DNA of 23,848 bases from Equadaptatus sp045601305 (GCA_045601305.1 JAZRZG010000042.1:1-23848); one strand, 5' to 3'. Positions 5,235 to 13,332 are shown, counted from the stretch's first letter. Notes: generated by a model not told the origin, from the letters alone. Numbers and translations: made by a program.

Positions 5235-6272
5235 ATGAACAATCTGCTTACGGTACAGGACGTTATGAGAATATCGTTCAGAAAGGCAATGCGGGGGTAT
5301 GACACAAACGAGGTTGACCGTTTCCTTGACGATGTGCTTGACGCGCTGCAGAAATATGGCGAAAGAACAAACCGGCTTGAGCAGGAGCTTATCAAAAACA
5401 GGGACAAACTTGACGAGTTTGACAAGCTGCGCGCCGTAATGCACGACACTCTTCTCATGGCGCAGAAAAGCGCCGACGAAAAGATTGCCGCCGCACAACA
5501 GGAAGCGGACAAAATCATTGCCGAAGCTGAGGCAAAGGCAGAGAGCATACGCAGCGGCGCTTTTGACGAAAAGCGCGAGCTGTGCGACGAACTGGCAAGG
5601 ATTAAAGAGGTGCGCAACCGCTACATGACGGAAGCAAGAGCGCTTATCGCACGCTTCGACGATATTCTCTGCAACGCCGCGAATATTTCGGAAACAGCGG
5701 CAGAAGCGGAAGAAATAATCGTGAGCAATACGCAGGAGAGAACGGCTGAAACGCAGGATTCTGCCGTTGAAGAAACGGCTGACGAAGATCCGGAAGAAGC
5801 GGTTGAAGAGGAAGCCAAAGAAGCGCTTGTTGAAGAGCCGGAAATTGCGGCTGAAGAAGCTGAAGAAACTGTTGAGCCTGCCGATACTGCTGAAACTGCC
5901 GAAGAAACAGAACAGCCGGCTGAAACCGCCGCGAAAGAAATAAGCTCTGCGCAAGAACTCCGCTTTGAATACAAACAGTTCAGCCCTGCCGGAGAAGATG
6001 AGGAAGAGCCTGCGGCTGAAGAACCGCAGGAGGAGCAGGAACAAAATGATGATGAGTTCAGACTGTTTGACTCAGAAGAGCTGATAAAAGCAGACACAGA
6101 AGAAGCGCCTGCCGAAAAGAGCGAAGAAGAACTGTCAGACGAGCAGCTTGCCGCGGCGGAGCAGACCTCTTTCGCAGACGAAAACCAGTCAAATCTGTTC
6201 GGCGATGACGCCGACCCGACGAGACTTCGCAAAGAAATCCGCTACGCAAAGGCGGACAGCCTTGACGATTAG
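5235..6272 (+). CDS. divIVA: DivIVA-domain protein with long acidic tail
   Basis: A 345-residue cytoplasmic scaffold. Residues 1-40 match the DivIVA membrane-binding domain (LLTVQDVMRISFRKAMRGYD, then TNEVDRFLDDVLDALQKY). A coiled coil follows to about residue 150 with heptad-rich KIAAAQQEADKIIAEAEAKA. DivIVA proteins recognise negatively curved membrane at septa and poles and recruit division or wall-synthesis partners. From about residue 160 to the end the chain is low-complexity, dominated by Glu and Ala (for example EEAVEEEAKEALVEEPEIAA), and probably disordered. That tail is about as long as the folded part and is absent from the classical Bacillus protein of about 165 residues. AAGGGTGA lies 6 bases before the ATG. 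The stop TAG is immediately followed by the recG GTG, implying cotranscription. Confidence 0.9.
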   Translation: MNNLLTVQDVMRISFRKAMRGYDTNEVDRFLDDVLDALQKYGERTNRLEQELIKNRDKLDEFDKLRAVMHDTLLMAQKSADEKIAAAQQEADKIIAEAEAKAESIRSGAFDEKRELCDELARIKEVRNRYMTEARALIARFDDILCNAANISETAAEAEEIIVSNTQERTAETQDSAVEETADEDPEEAVEEEAKEALVEEPEIAAEEAEETVEPADTAETAEETEQPAETAAKEISSAQELRFEYKQFSPAGEDEEEPAAEEPQEEQEQNDDEFRLFDSEELIKADTEEAPAEKSEEELSDEQLAAAEQTSFADENQSNLFGDDADPTRLRKEIRYAKADSLDD

Positions 6273-8366
6273 GTGACAAACACGGCTGACGGAAATATGG
6301 CAGAAAATTTTCTCTCGGCGCGGCTTGACACACTCCCCGGTGTCGGAGACAAACGTTTCCGGCTGCTGGAGAAACTTGGCATACGCACCGTTGAGGAACT
6401 GATAAACTTTTTCCCGCGAAAATACGAAGACCACAGGAACGTCGCAAGAATCGCAGAGCTTGAAGCCGGCGTTAAAGCTGTGGTCTTTGCTTACGTTTCG
6501 GAAATCAAACGCCGTCGCATATCAGGCAAAAAAATGGATATGGTTACGGCTGTTTTGCAAGACCAAAGCGGTGAAATACGCGCTTTCTGGTTTAACCGCA
6601 AAGGACTGGAATATCTGCTTTCCGAAGGCGACACGGCGGTGTTCTGCGGTGACATTGTCAGCTACAACAACCGTCTGCAACTGTCCAATCCTGAATTTGA
6701 GGTCACGAAAAATCCAAAAACCTCTGTTCTCACAGGTATAATTCCCGTTTACCATTCAACGGAAGGACTCAAAGCACGCTGGTTCAAGAAACTGCTGTCA
6801 GACGTGCTGGAAAAAGCTCTGCCGTTGTTTGAAGACAACATTCCAGCCGGACTTTGCGAAAAACGCGCGCTTATGCCGGTAAAAGAAGCAATCGCGACTC
6901 TCCACAGACCAGAAAGCGCTGAAAAATGGCGCGAAGCGCGCAGACGGTTTGCCTACGAAGAACTGCTTGTTGTTCAGACAGGGCTTGCGCTTCGCAGAGA
7001 GACGCTCAAAAGCTGCAAGGCAGCGGCTGAAATCAAGCCGGGCAAAATCTACGAAGCGTTTCGCGCGTTGCTTTCCTTTGAGCCGACAAACTCACAGCTG
7101 AAAGCGCTTGACGAAATCTTTGTCGACACAGCCTCCGACAAACCGATGTCGCGGCTGCTGCAGGGAGACGTCGGAAGCGGCAAAACACTGGTTGCCGTAG
7201 GACTTGCCGCGGCCTGCTGCGATGCGAAAGCGCAGTGTGCCGTTATGGCACCGACCGAAGTGCTTGCCGCGCAGCTCTACGCAGAAATGCAGAAATATCT
7301 TGCGCCGCTCGGCATTCAGACAGGCTTTGTCAAAGGCGGACAACGGCTTTCCGAACGAAACAAAATCCTTGCCGGCGCGGAAAAAGGAGACGTCAGCGTA
7401 GTTGTGGGAACACAGGCGCTGCTTTTCGGCAGAGTCAAATTCAAAAAACTCGCGGCAGTTGTGATAGACGAGCAGCAGCGATTCGGAGTGGAACAGCGCA
7501 AGGCGCTCGCAAAACGCGGCAAAGCGCCGCATCTGCTCATGATGTCCGCCACGCCAATTCCGCGAAGCCTTGCGATGACACTTTTCGCAGACCTTGATAT
7601 CTCCGCGCTGACAGACAAGCCTGTCGGCAGAAAAAAGATTGAAACCCGCGTGACAGACCTAAAAAACATGGGCGTTCTGCTGCAGTTTCTCATAGATGAA
7701 ACAGCAAGAGGCGGGCGCGTTTTCTGGGTGTGCCCGCGAGTTGAAGAAGACGAAGCCTCGTCGCTTGTTTCAGTCAAAAAACGCCACGCGTTTCTGAAAA
7801 AACATCTCGGCAAACTCGGAGTGGGACTTGTTTACGGAGGCATGAGCGCCGAAGACAAAGAAGAAGAAATCGAAAAATTCCGCAGCGGCGAAACAAAAAT
7901 ACTTGCCGGCACCACAGTTGTCGAAGTCGGCATAGACGTTCCGCAGGCGTCTGTTATTGTCATAGAAGCGCCGGAACGCTTTGGACTTTCGCAGCTTCAC
8001 CAGCTCAGAGGCAGAACAGGCAGAGGCGGCAGACGCGGAGTGTGCGTGCTGCTTGTCGAAAACCGGACAGAGCCGCTGCCTGATAGACTTCGCATAATGC
8101 TTGAGACAGATGACGGCTTCAAAATAGCGGAAGCAGACCTTGAGCTGCGCGGAAGCGGAGAAATTTCCGGCAGCGTGCAGCACGGACTCACAGAATTTCG
8201 CTTTGCCGACCTGAAAAAAGATCTGAAACTCATCCGCGAGACAAGAGAAGACGCGGCACAGATTGTCAAAAGCGGCGCAAAAAGCTGTTCAAGACTGCTG
8301 GAAGCTGTGCGCAGACGCTTTGACGAGCGCGAAAACGAAGAACAGATTTGCATTTACGGCGATTAG
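6273..8366 (+). CDS. recG: ATP-dependent DNA helicase RecG
   Basis: A 697-residue superfamily 2 helicase that remodels stalled replication forks and branched DNA. The N-terminal wedge/OB part spans about residues 10-230 (LPGVGDKRFRLLEKLGI at the front). Motif I is GDVGSGKT near residue 300, motif II reads DEQQRFG near 399, motif III is MSATPIPRSL near 423 and motif VI is QLRGRTGRGG near 580; the RecG C-terminal region follows. Length is normal. Motif II has Gln where DEQH is the usual RecG form. The start is GTG directly abutting the divIVA stop and has no strong SD, so it probably depends on coupling; an in-frame ATG at 6297 is the alternative. Confidence 0.96.
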   Translation: MTNTADGNMAENFLSARLDTLPGVGDKRFRLLEKLGIRTVEELINFFPRKYEDHRNVARIAELEAGVKAVVFAYVSEIKRRRISGKKMDMVTAVLQDQSGEIRAFWFNRKGLEYLLSEGDTAVFCGDIVSYNNRLQLSNPEFEVTKNPKTSVLTGIIPVYHSTEGLKARWFKKLLSDVLEKALPLFEDNIPAGLCEKRALMPVKEAIATLHRPESAEKWREARRRFAYEELLVVQTGLALRRETLKSCKAAAEIKPGKIYEAFRALLSFEPTNSQLKALDEIFVDTASDKPMSRLLQGDVGSGKTLVAVGLAAACCDAKAQCAVMAPTEVLAAQLYAEMQKYLAPLGIQTGFVKGGQRLSERNKILAGAEKGDVSVVVGTQALLFGRVKFKKLAAVVIDEQQRFGVEQRKALAKRGKAPHLLMMSATPIPRSLAMTLFADLDISALTDKPVGRKKIETRVTDLKNMGVLLQFLIDETARGGRVFWVCPRVEEDEASSLVSVKKRHAFLKKHLGKLGVGLVYGGMSAEDKEEEIEKFRSGETKILAGTTVVEVGIDVPQASVIVIEAPERFGLSQLHQLRGRTGRGGRRGVCVLLVENRTEPLPDRLRIMLETDDGFKIAEADLELRGSGEISGSVQHGLTEFRFADLKKDLKLIRETREDAAQIVKSGAKSCSRLLEAVRRRFDERENEEQICIYGD

Positions 8367-8376
8367 GCAGTACAAT
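8348..8376 (+). promoter_or_regulatory. candidate promoter for rny
   Basis: TTGCAT (8348-8353), a 17-bp spacer and TACAAT (8371-8376) overlap the recG stop codon and precede rny by 100 bases. The -10 is good (5/6) and the -35 is weak. It would let rny-ymdB be expressed apart from recG. Confidence 0.4.
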
Positions 8377-8476
8377 ATATGCAGCGTGCAGCACAGCTAA
8401 TGTGCTTTATTCCTAGATTCAAACAGACCAAGAGCAGGTTGAGACTGAACCATGAAAATTAAATGAGGTGAAAAAA

Positions 8477-10009
8477 ATGATACCAGCAATAACCGGACTG
8501 GTGTGCATTATCGTCGGCGCACTGGTTGGGTACGCTGCGTGTAACGCAGCAGAAAGACGAAAATACAAAGATGCCAGAACAGAAGCAGAAAAAGTGCTTT
8601 TTGACGCCAGACACAAAGCGGAACAGGCAAAACGCGAACTTGTCGCGGAAGGCAAAGAAGAGGTTCACAGACTCCGTCTGGAATTTGAGCGCGACACCAA
8701 AGAACGCAGAGCAGAAATACAGCGCGCAGAGAAACGTCTTGACCAAAAAGAAGAAAACCTTGACAAAAAACTTGAAAATGTTGGTCGCAAAGAAGACGAA
8801 CTCAAAAACCGCGAAACACAGATTCAGGAAAAGTCTAACAGAATCGCAGCCCGTGAAAACGAACTGGTTGACAAACTTGAACAAATTGCAAGGCTTACAA
8901 GAGAAGAAGCTAAGGCACAGCTGATTGCTCAGGTTGAGAACGAAGCGCAGCACCATATCGGACTCCGCCTGAAGGCTCTCGAAGAAAAAGCAAAGCGTGA
9001 AGCGGATAAAACAGCACAGGACATAATAGCCACAGCCATCCAGCGCTGCGGTGTTGAATTTACATCTGACGCAGTCGTAACGGCAGTTGCAATCCCTTCC
9101 GACGAAATGAAGGGACGCATTATAGGTCGTGAAGGACGCAACATCAGAACCTTCGAAACGCTTACCGGAGTTGACCTCATAGTTGACGACAGCCCCGAAG
9201 TTGTTACACTCAGCAGCTTCGATCCTGTGCGCCGCGAAGTTGCAAGAGTTTCACTCGAAAGACTCGTTGCCGACGGGCGCATTCACCCCACACGCATTGA
9301 AGAAATCATCGCAAAAGCTGAAAAAGACGTTCAGGAACAGGTACTCGAAACCGCCGACGCCGCACTTATGGAAGTAGGCGTCAAAAACATGAACGACAAC
9401 CTTGCCGAAATCATCGGACAGCTTCGTTTCCGTACGAGCTACGGACAAAATGCCCTGCACCACAGCCTTGAAGTTGCGCACCTTTCAGGCATACTTGCCG
9501 CCGAACTCGGAGTTGATCAGGTACTTGCAGCACGCGCAGGCCTGCTTCACGACATCGGCAAAGCAGTGGACTTCAAAATCGAAGGTCCGCACGCGCAAAT
9601 CGGCGCGAACCTTGCGAAACGTTACGGCGAAGACCCTGTTGTCGTCAACGCCATAGCGGCGCACCACGAGGAAGAAGAAGCAAAGACAATCTATGCCGTA
9701 ATAGTTGCGGCAGCAGACGCAATCAGCGCCGCACGTCCGGGCGCGCGCAGAGAAAGCCTCGAAGCCTACGTCAAGAGACTCGAACAGCTTGAAGAAATCG
9801 CCAAAGGCTTCGAAGGCGTTGGCAAAGCATTTGCCATTCAGGCAGGCCGCGAAGTCAGAGTTGCCGTTGAGCCGTCAGTCACAGATGACGGAGCAATGCA
9901 GAAACTCGCCTACGACATCGCGCGCCGCATAGAAGAAGAAATGCGCTATCCGGGACAGATCAAAGTAACACTTGTCCGTGAAACAAGGGCGGTTGACTAC
10001 GCCAAGTAG
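8477..10009 (+). CDS. rny: ribonuclease Y
   Basis: A membrane-anchored 5'-end-sensitive endoribonuclease that initiates mRNA decay in bacteria lacking RNase E. The 510-residue chain has an N-terminal membrane segment (about residues 1-22, MIPAITGLVCIIVGALVGYA), a long charged coiled coil (about 25-165), and a KH domain (GRIIGREGRNIRTFETLTGV, then DLIVDDSPE). An HD domain follows, with LLHDIGKAVD near residue 360 and a later AHHEEEEAKT. I start at the ATG at 8477 because AGGTGA (8466-8471) is then a perfectly spaced SD. The GTG at 8468, in the same frame, would lie inside that SD. Next to ymdB, as in Bacillus, where YmdB modulates RNase Y-dependent RNA levels. Confidence 0.96.
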   Translation: MIPAITGLVCIIVGALVGYAACNAAERRKYKDARTEAEKVLFDARHKAEQAKRELVAEGKEEVHRLRLEFERDTKERRAEIQRAEKRLDQKEENLDKKLENVGRKEDELKNRETQIQEKSNRIAARENELVDKLEQIARLTREEAKAQLIAQVENEAQHHIGLRLKALEEKAKREADKTAQDIIATAIQRCGVEFTSDAVVTAVAIPSDEMKGRIIGREGRNIRTFETLTGVDLIVDDSPEVVTLSSFDPVRREVARVSLERLVADGRIHPTRIEEIIAKAEKDVQEQVLETADAALMEVGVKNMNDNLAEIIGQLRFRTSYGQNALHHSLEVAHLSGILAAELGVDQVLAARAGLLHDIGKAVDFKIEGPHAQIGANLAKRYGEDPVVVNAIAAHHEEEEAKTIYAVIVAAADAISAARPGARRESLEAYVKRLEQLEEIAKGFEGVGKAFAIQAGREVRVAVEPSVTDDGAMQKLAYDIARRIEEEMRYPGQIKVTLVRETRAVDYAK

Positions 10010-10018
10010 GTGAGCCGG

Positions 10019-10801
10019 TTGAGAATACTTTTTATCGGCGATATAGACGGACGCCCCGGCAGAGAAGCCTGCAGACAGGCGATACCGAAACTGCGCGAAC
10101 AGTTCGGCGGATTTGATTTCATCATTGCCGACGGCGAAAACGCCGCAGGAGGCTTCGGACTGACAGAAAAAGTCATGAACGAACTCTTTGCGGCCGGAAT
10201 AGATATACTCACAAACGGCAACCATGTATGGGACAAAAAAGATTTTATACCGTACCTTGACAGCGAGACAAGAATACTGCGCCCCGCAAACCACCCCGAA
10301 GGCACACCGGGGAGAGGCTTTGCCGTATTTGAGAAAAACGGCGAAAAACTTGCGGTAATCTGCCTGCTCGGCAGAACCTTCATGCCGCCGCTTGACTGCC
10401 CGTTCAGATGTGCCGACGCGCTGCTTGAGAAAAACGAAGTGCCTGCGGTGTTTGTTGATTTTCACGGCGAAGCCACGTCGGAAAAATACGCGCTGGGACA
10501 CTACCTTGACGGACGCGTTTCAGCAGTGGCAGGCACACACACACACGTTCTCACGGCAGACGAACAAGTATTTGCCGGAGGCACAGCGTACATCACAGAC
10601 GCGGGAATGACCGGAGGACACGGCGGAATAATCGGCATGAGCTGCGAATCCGTACTGCCGAAATTCCTGTACGGCACACCGTGCAAATTCGAAGTCTGCG
10701 ACACAAACGTCAGACTTCAGGGCGCGGTAATCGAAATCGACAGCGAAACAGGCAGAGCGATGGACATAACACGCGTTGACCTGCCCTGCGAAACCGAATA
10801 A
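10019..10801 (+). CDS. ymdB: YmdB-type metallophosphoesterase (2',3'-cAMP phosphodiesterase family)
   Basis: A 260-residue binuclear-metal phosphoesterase of the TIGR00282/YmdB family. Family members hydrolyse 2',3'-cyclic nucleotides and in Bacillus influence RNase Y and the choice between biofilm and motility. Metal-binding signatures are visible: FIGDIDGRPG, ADGENAAGG, TNGNHVWD, DFHGEATSEK and GTHTHVLTAD. I place the start at TTG 10019, because AGGTGA (10008-10013) is 5 bases upstream and the product begins MRILFIGD like its homologues. The alternative GTG at 10010 directly abuts the rny stop and has no SD of its own. A strong terminator follows 17 bases after the stop, closing the block that began with divIVA. 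Confidence 0.92.
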   Translation: MRILFIGDIDGRPGREACRQAIPKLREQFGGFDFIIADGENAAGGFGLTEKVMNELFAAGIDILTNGNHVWDKKDFIPYLDSETRILRPANHPEGTPGRGFAVFEKNGEKLAVICLLGRTFMPPLDCPFRCADALLEKNEVPAVFVDFHGEATSEKYALGHYLDGRVSAVAGTHTHVLTADEQVFAGGTAYITDAGMTGGHGGIIGMSCESVLPKFLYGTPCKFEVCDTNVRLQGAVIEIDSETGRAMDITRVDLPCETE

Positions 10802-10818
10802 CAAAATAACAAACAGAA

Positions 10819-10845
10819 ATGACCGGACACAGTCCGGTCATTTTT
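10819..10845 (+). terminator. rho-independent terminator after ymdB
   Basis: ATGACCGGAC (10819-10828) pairs perfectly with GTCCGGTCAT (10832-10841) around a 3-base loop, followed by TTTT. It is a compact, GC-rich intrinsic terminator. Confidence 0.92.
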
Positions 10846-10846
10846 A

Positions 10847-11169
10847 ACATCGATTGCCGCGAAACGCCTAAACTTCGCCATAAACGACCTTTATGCCGCT
10901 GCACATTTAATAGGTATGTTGTTTATCGCCTGCTAAAATTGGGCGATAAATTGGGTGATAAATCAAGCGTTATCGAACGACAAGACAGAAAACCCCTTTT
11001 TAATCTGCGACGTCGGCATTATCGTTGTATTTACCGCCTTGTTTACGCATTATATACTTATATACAACTTGAAGAAAAACAGCCGGAAGGTTTGCCTCTT
11101 TAGTAAAACAGACAAAAACCTTATAAACAAAAATATTATTGAATATTAACTTACGAAAATAAAGTATTT
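10847..11169. other. gene-free stretch upstream of the NSS symporter
   Basis: No protein-like frame is credible here. The open frames lack an SD and any family resemblance. The stretch holds a perfect inverted repeat that overlaps a 12-bp tandem repeat (10922-10961) and becomes very AT-rich towards the promoter at 11170. It could be an untranslated leader of an upstream-started transcript or a regulatory region. Confidence 0.5.
10922..10961 (+). repeat. inverted repeat overlapping a tandem 12-mer
   Basis: TTTATCGCC (10922-10930) is the exact reverse complement of GGCGATAAA (10942-10950). ATTGGGCGATAA (10938-10949) is followed directly by ATTGGGTGATAA (10950-10961), one mismatch. The left arm could pair with either right-hand copy (the second with a G-U pair), so two alternative hairpins exist. 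Confidence 0.6.
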
Positions 11170-11198
11170 TTGACAAAAACAGCTTAAAAACGTATGAT
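11170..11198 (+). promoter_or_regulatory. sigma-70 promoter for the NSS symporter
   Basis: Perfect TTGACA (11170-11175), 17-bp spacer, TATGAT (11193-11198, 5/6). This is the best promoter in the window. It lies 76 bases before the ATG at 11275, leaving a leader of about 70 bases. Confidence 0.8.
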
Positions 11199-11274
11199 TA
11201 TTAAACTTGCCACGAAACAAAAAATATGATATAAAGAACCCTCGTTATTTTGGATGCTGAAAGGGCGTGTACTC

Positions 11275-12633
11275 ATGTCGGAAAAGAGAGAACAGTGGAG
11301 CAGCAGATTCGGAATGATTATGGCTGCGGCAGGGTCTGCCATAGGCCTTGGAAATATATGGCGCTTCCCCTACATAACAGGCAAATACGGAGGTGCGGTG
11401 TTTGTTTTAACATATCTCATCGTTGTATGCTTAATGGGACTTTCGCTCATGATGGCAGAACAGGCTATCGGACGCGCGGGCAAATCGGATGCCGTAGGCA
11501 GTCTGCTCAAGCTCGGCGGCAAAAAATGGTCGATAGTCGGCTGGATGGGCTTTATCGTTGCCTTTATCATACTTTCCTACTACGCAGTCATAGCCGGCTG
11601 GACACTTGCCTATTTCTGCGCGTCAGTTGACGTGTTCGGCAGCCTTCTGCAGGGCGCGGCGCAGGGTAAAGCGGCAGATTTGTTCGGCAGCTTCGTATCA
11701 AACGCATACAACTGCATAGCATTTTTCCTCGCGGTAATGTTCGTTACCTCCTTAATAGTCTATAGAGGCATCGCAAAAGGAGTTGAAGCAAGCTGCAAAA
11801 TTCTTATGCCGACACTGTTTGTCATACTTCTTATGCTTGTTGTCCGCGCGGTTACGCTTCCGGGCGCCTCAAAAGGCATCAGCTTCTACCTTAACCCCGA
11901 CTTTACGAAACTCACCGCGGAAGGCATACTTGCCGCGATCGGACAGGCATTCTATTCACTCTCGCTTGCGATGGGAATAATGATAGTTTACGGCAGTTAC
12001 TTCACCGAAGACACCAGCATACCCCGTTCGGCATGCACAATATCGCTGCTTGATACCTCAGTAGCCTTCCTTGCCGGACTTGTGATATTCCCAAGCGCCC
12101 TTGCCTTCGGCATAGAGCCGAACGCCGGAGTTGCCCTCACCTTCATCACACTTCCCAGCGTATTCGCGCAAATGCCGGCAGGAATGCTCGTGTCGGCAGG
12201 CTTCTTCCTGCTTCTGTTCATTGCGGCGCTCACCTCGTGCATTTCGCTCTTTGAAGTTGCCGTTGCCTTCGGTATAGACCATCTCGGCTTTGAACGCAAA
12301 AAATCAACAGTCGTCATGGCAATCCTCATCACGCTGCTCGGAATACCCTCAGCCCTTTCCGTCGGCGGACATTTCCCGAAAATCTTCGGCATGGACTGCC
12401 TTGACTTCTTCGACTACGTTACAAACAACCTGATAATGCCGATAGGCGGCATACTCCTCACAATCTTTGCCGGCTGGGTATGGACCGAAGGCGCAAAAGC
12501 AGAACTCACAAACCACGGTAAATATGACTTCAAACTGTACAAAGTATGGCTGTTTATCTGCCGCATAATAGCGCCTGTTGCAATCTTCATCATCCTTGCC
12601 GCGGACATATATGGAAAATATTTCAAAAAGTAA
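11275..12633 (+). CDS. sodium-dependent transporter, NSS (SLC6/LeuT) family
   Basis: A 452-residue polytopic inner-membrane protein with about 11-12 membrane segments. The TM1 hallmark GSAIGLGNIWRFPY lies at about residues 18-33 and is broken at its centre, as in LeuT, where it binds Na+ and substrate. The family imports amino acids or biogenic amines using the sodium gradient. The exact substrate cannot be called, though bacterial members commonly carry Leu, Trp, Tyr or Ala. I start at ATG 11275 (MSEKREQWSSRFG, the usual family N-terminus) with AAGGG 9 bases upstream. An in-frame ATG at 11254 has no SD. The gene is monocistronic, with its own promoter at 11170, and is followed by a repeat island and a terminator at 12981. 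Confidence 0.94.
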   Translation: MSEKREQWSSRFGMIMAAAGSAIGLGNIWRFPYITGKYGGAVFVLTYLIVVCLMGLSLMMAEQAIGRAGKSDAVGSLLKLGGKKWSIVGWMGFIVAFIILSYYAVIAGWTLAYFCASVDVFGSLLQGAAQGKAADLFGSFVSNAYNCIAFFLAVMFVTSLIVYRGIAKGVEASCKILMPTLFVILLMLVVRAVTLPGASKGISFYLNPDFTKLTAEGILAAIGQAFYSLSLAMGIMIVYGSYFTEDTSIPRSACTISLLDTSVAFLAGLVIFPSALAFGIEPNAGVALTFITLPSVFAQMPAGMLVSAGFFLLLFIAALTSCISLFEVAVAFGIDHLGFERKKSTVVMAILITLLGIPSALSVGGHFPKIFGMDCLDFFDYVTNNLIMPIGGILLTIFAGWVWTEGAKAELTNHGKYDFKLYKVWLFICRIIAPVAIFIILAADIYGKYFKK

Positions 12634-12732
12634 GAGGTAAGCAAAAAGAGTCGTCTCACTGCGAAGTCCGAAGGGCTTGCGCAATGTCCGGCGGCGTTAC
12701 GGGCGAAGCCCGTTATTGAAAAGAAAGACCAA

Positions 12733-12787
12733 CGACACTGGATTCTGCGCTAAATCCTTGCGGATTTCCGCAGAATGACGGATAAAA
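12733..12787 (+). repeat. dispersed hairpin element, copy 2
   Basis: The outer stem is ATTCTGCG (12742-12749) with CGCAGAAT (12769-12776). The inner stem is AAATCC (12752-12757) with GGATTT (12762-12767). It shares CGACACTGGATTCTGCG with 5041-5057, and its right end CGCAGAATGACGGATAAAA (12769-12787) recurs exactly in inverted orientation at 23658-23676. Confidence 0.75.
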
Positions 12788-12833
12788 AGCGGTAAGCGGC
12801 GTGCAGCGCCAAAGTGCGAAGTGCGTTCTTGCC

Positions 12834-12874
12834 GTTAGTCATTGGTCGTTAGTCGTTAGTATAAAACACGGGAG
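12834..12874 (+). repeat. heptamers fused to a 15-mer (locus C)
   Basis: GTTAGTC, ATTGGTC, GTTAGTC and GTTAGTA (12834-12861) run directly into TATAAAACACGGGAG (12860-12874), a near-consensus 15-mer. The heptamer and 15-mer families are thus physically joined. Confidence 0.7.
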
Positions 12875-12891
12875 TAGAAAAGGTTCTAAAA

Positions 12892-12926
12892 CTAAGTGCT
12901 AAGTGCAAGGTGCAAGGTGCTAAGTG
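12892..12926 (+). repeat. five-unit heptanucleotide array
   Basis: CTAAGTG, CTAAGTG, CAAGGTG, CAAGGTG and CTAAGTG stand head to tail. The sequence is unrelated to the GTTGGTC heptamers, but the period is the same. Confidence 0.8.
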
Positions 12927-12980
12927 CGCCATTAAAGGTTCTAAAGCAGTGAGTAAGCAGTCAGCACTGTCTGATACACA

Positions 12981-13018
12981 AACATCTGCCGGCAGAAATT
13001 CTGCCGGCAGATGTTTTT
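12981..13018 (+). terminator. strong terminator between convergent genes
   Basis: AACATCTGCCGGCAG (12981-12995) pairs over all 15 bases with CTGCCGGCAGATGTT (13001-13015) around AAATT, followed by TTT. It lies between the plus-strand NSS gene and the minus-strand RHH gene. It can stop the plus-strand transcript; minus-strand termination is weaker because only a short T-run follows. Confidence 0.88.
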
Positions 13019-13095
13019 AGCTGCTCACAATGTTTGCGCAGTCCTGAATTTGACGTCAGCCGCTTTTTCTAAGTGCTGCGTCAGGGTGCTGCGCA

Positions 13096-13308
13096 CTAAT
13101 CCGCCGCAGACTTTTTGCCGATTGTCGGGATTGGTTTGTCAGAAAGATCCAAATTGTTCAACGAATATCTGAGAGACTGGATAACAAGCTGATTTAACGA
13201 TAAATTGTTCTGAAATGCAAGGGTTTCAAGCGACTCTGCCACATCGCGCGGAAGCCTGAAAGTTTTCGTCACGTAGTCATTCCCGATTCCCGGCTGTATC
13301 TTCCACAT
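13096..13308 (-). CDS. small ribbon-helix-helix (Arc-type) protein
   Basis: A 70-residue protein. The core TKTFRLPRDVAESLETLAFQ, then NNLSLNQLVIQSLRYSLNNL (about residues 14-53), fits a ribbon-helix-helix fold: a short beta strand with alternating residues, then two helices with the LSLNQLV turn. Such proteins are dimeric DNA binders, often autoregulators or antitoxins. No toxin gene lies beside it; the closest neighbour is the divergent XRE-family gene at 13584. GGAGTGA lies about 7 bases before the ATG. It may regulate itself and the divergent gene through the 12-bp motif found at both promoters. Target and function are unknown. Confidence 0.7.
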   Translation of the reverse strand: MWKIQPGIGNDYVTKTFRLPRDVAESLETLAFQNNLSLNQLVIQSLRYSLNNLDLSDKPIPTIGKKSAAD

Positions 13309-13332
13309 GCAGTATCACTCCTCTCCAGACAG

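Larger units (their letters stand above)
12634..12980. other. repeat island downstream of the NSS gene
   Basis: No gene. It contains a small hairpin ACGGGC-GAA-GCCCGT (12699-12713), the hairpin element copy 2 (12733-12787), four heptamers fused to a 15-mer (12834-12874), five heptamers of a different sequence (12892-12926) and a 12-bp direct repeat AAAGGTTCTAAA (12879-12890 and 12934-12945). The direct repeats flank the second heptamer array. Confidence 0.65.

Noticed and set aside
5184..6044. 286-codon minus-strand frame opposite divIVA
   Set aside because: Its Phe/Arg-rich composition is simply the reverse of the Glu-rich divIVA codons.
10819..11149. Two overlapping open frames downstream of ymdB
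   Set aside because: One starts inside the terminator. Neither has an SD, and their translations are repeat-driven or lack any domain.
12834..12926. Possible CRISPR array
   Set aside because: Units are 7 or 15 bp, directly adjacent and without unique spacers; no cas genes are present.
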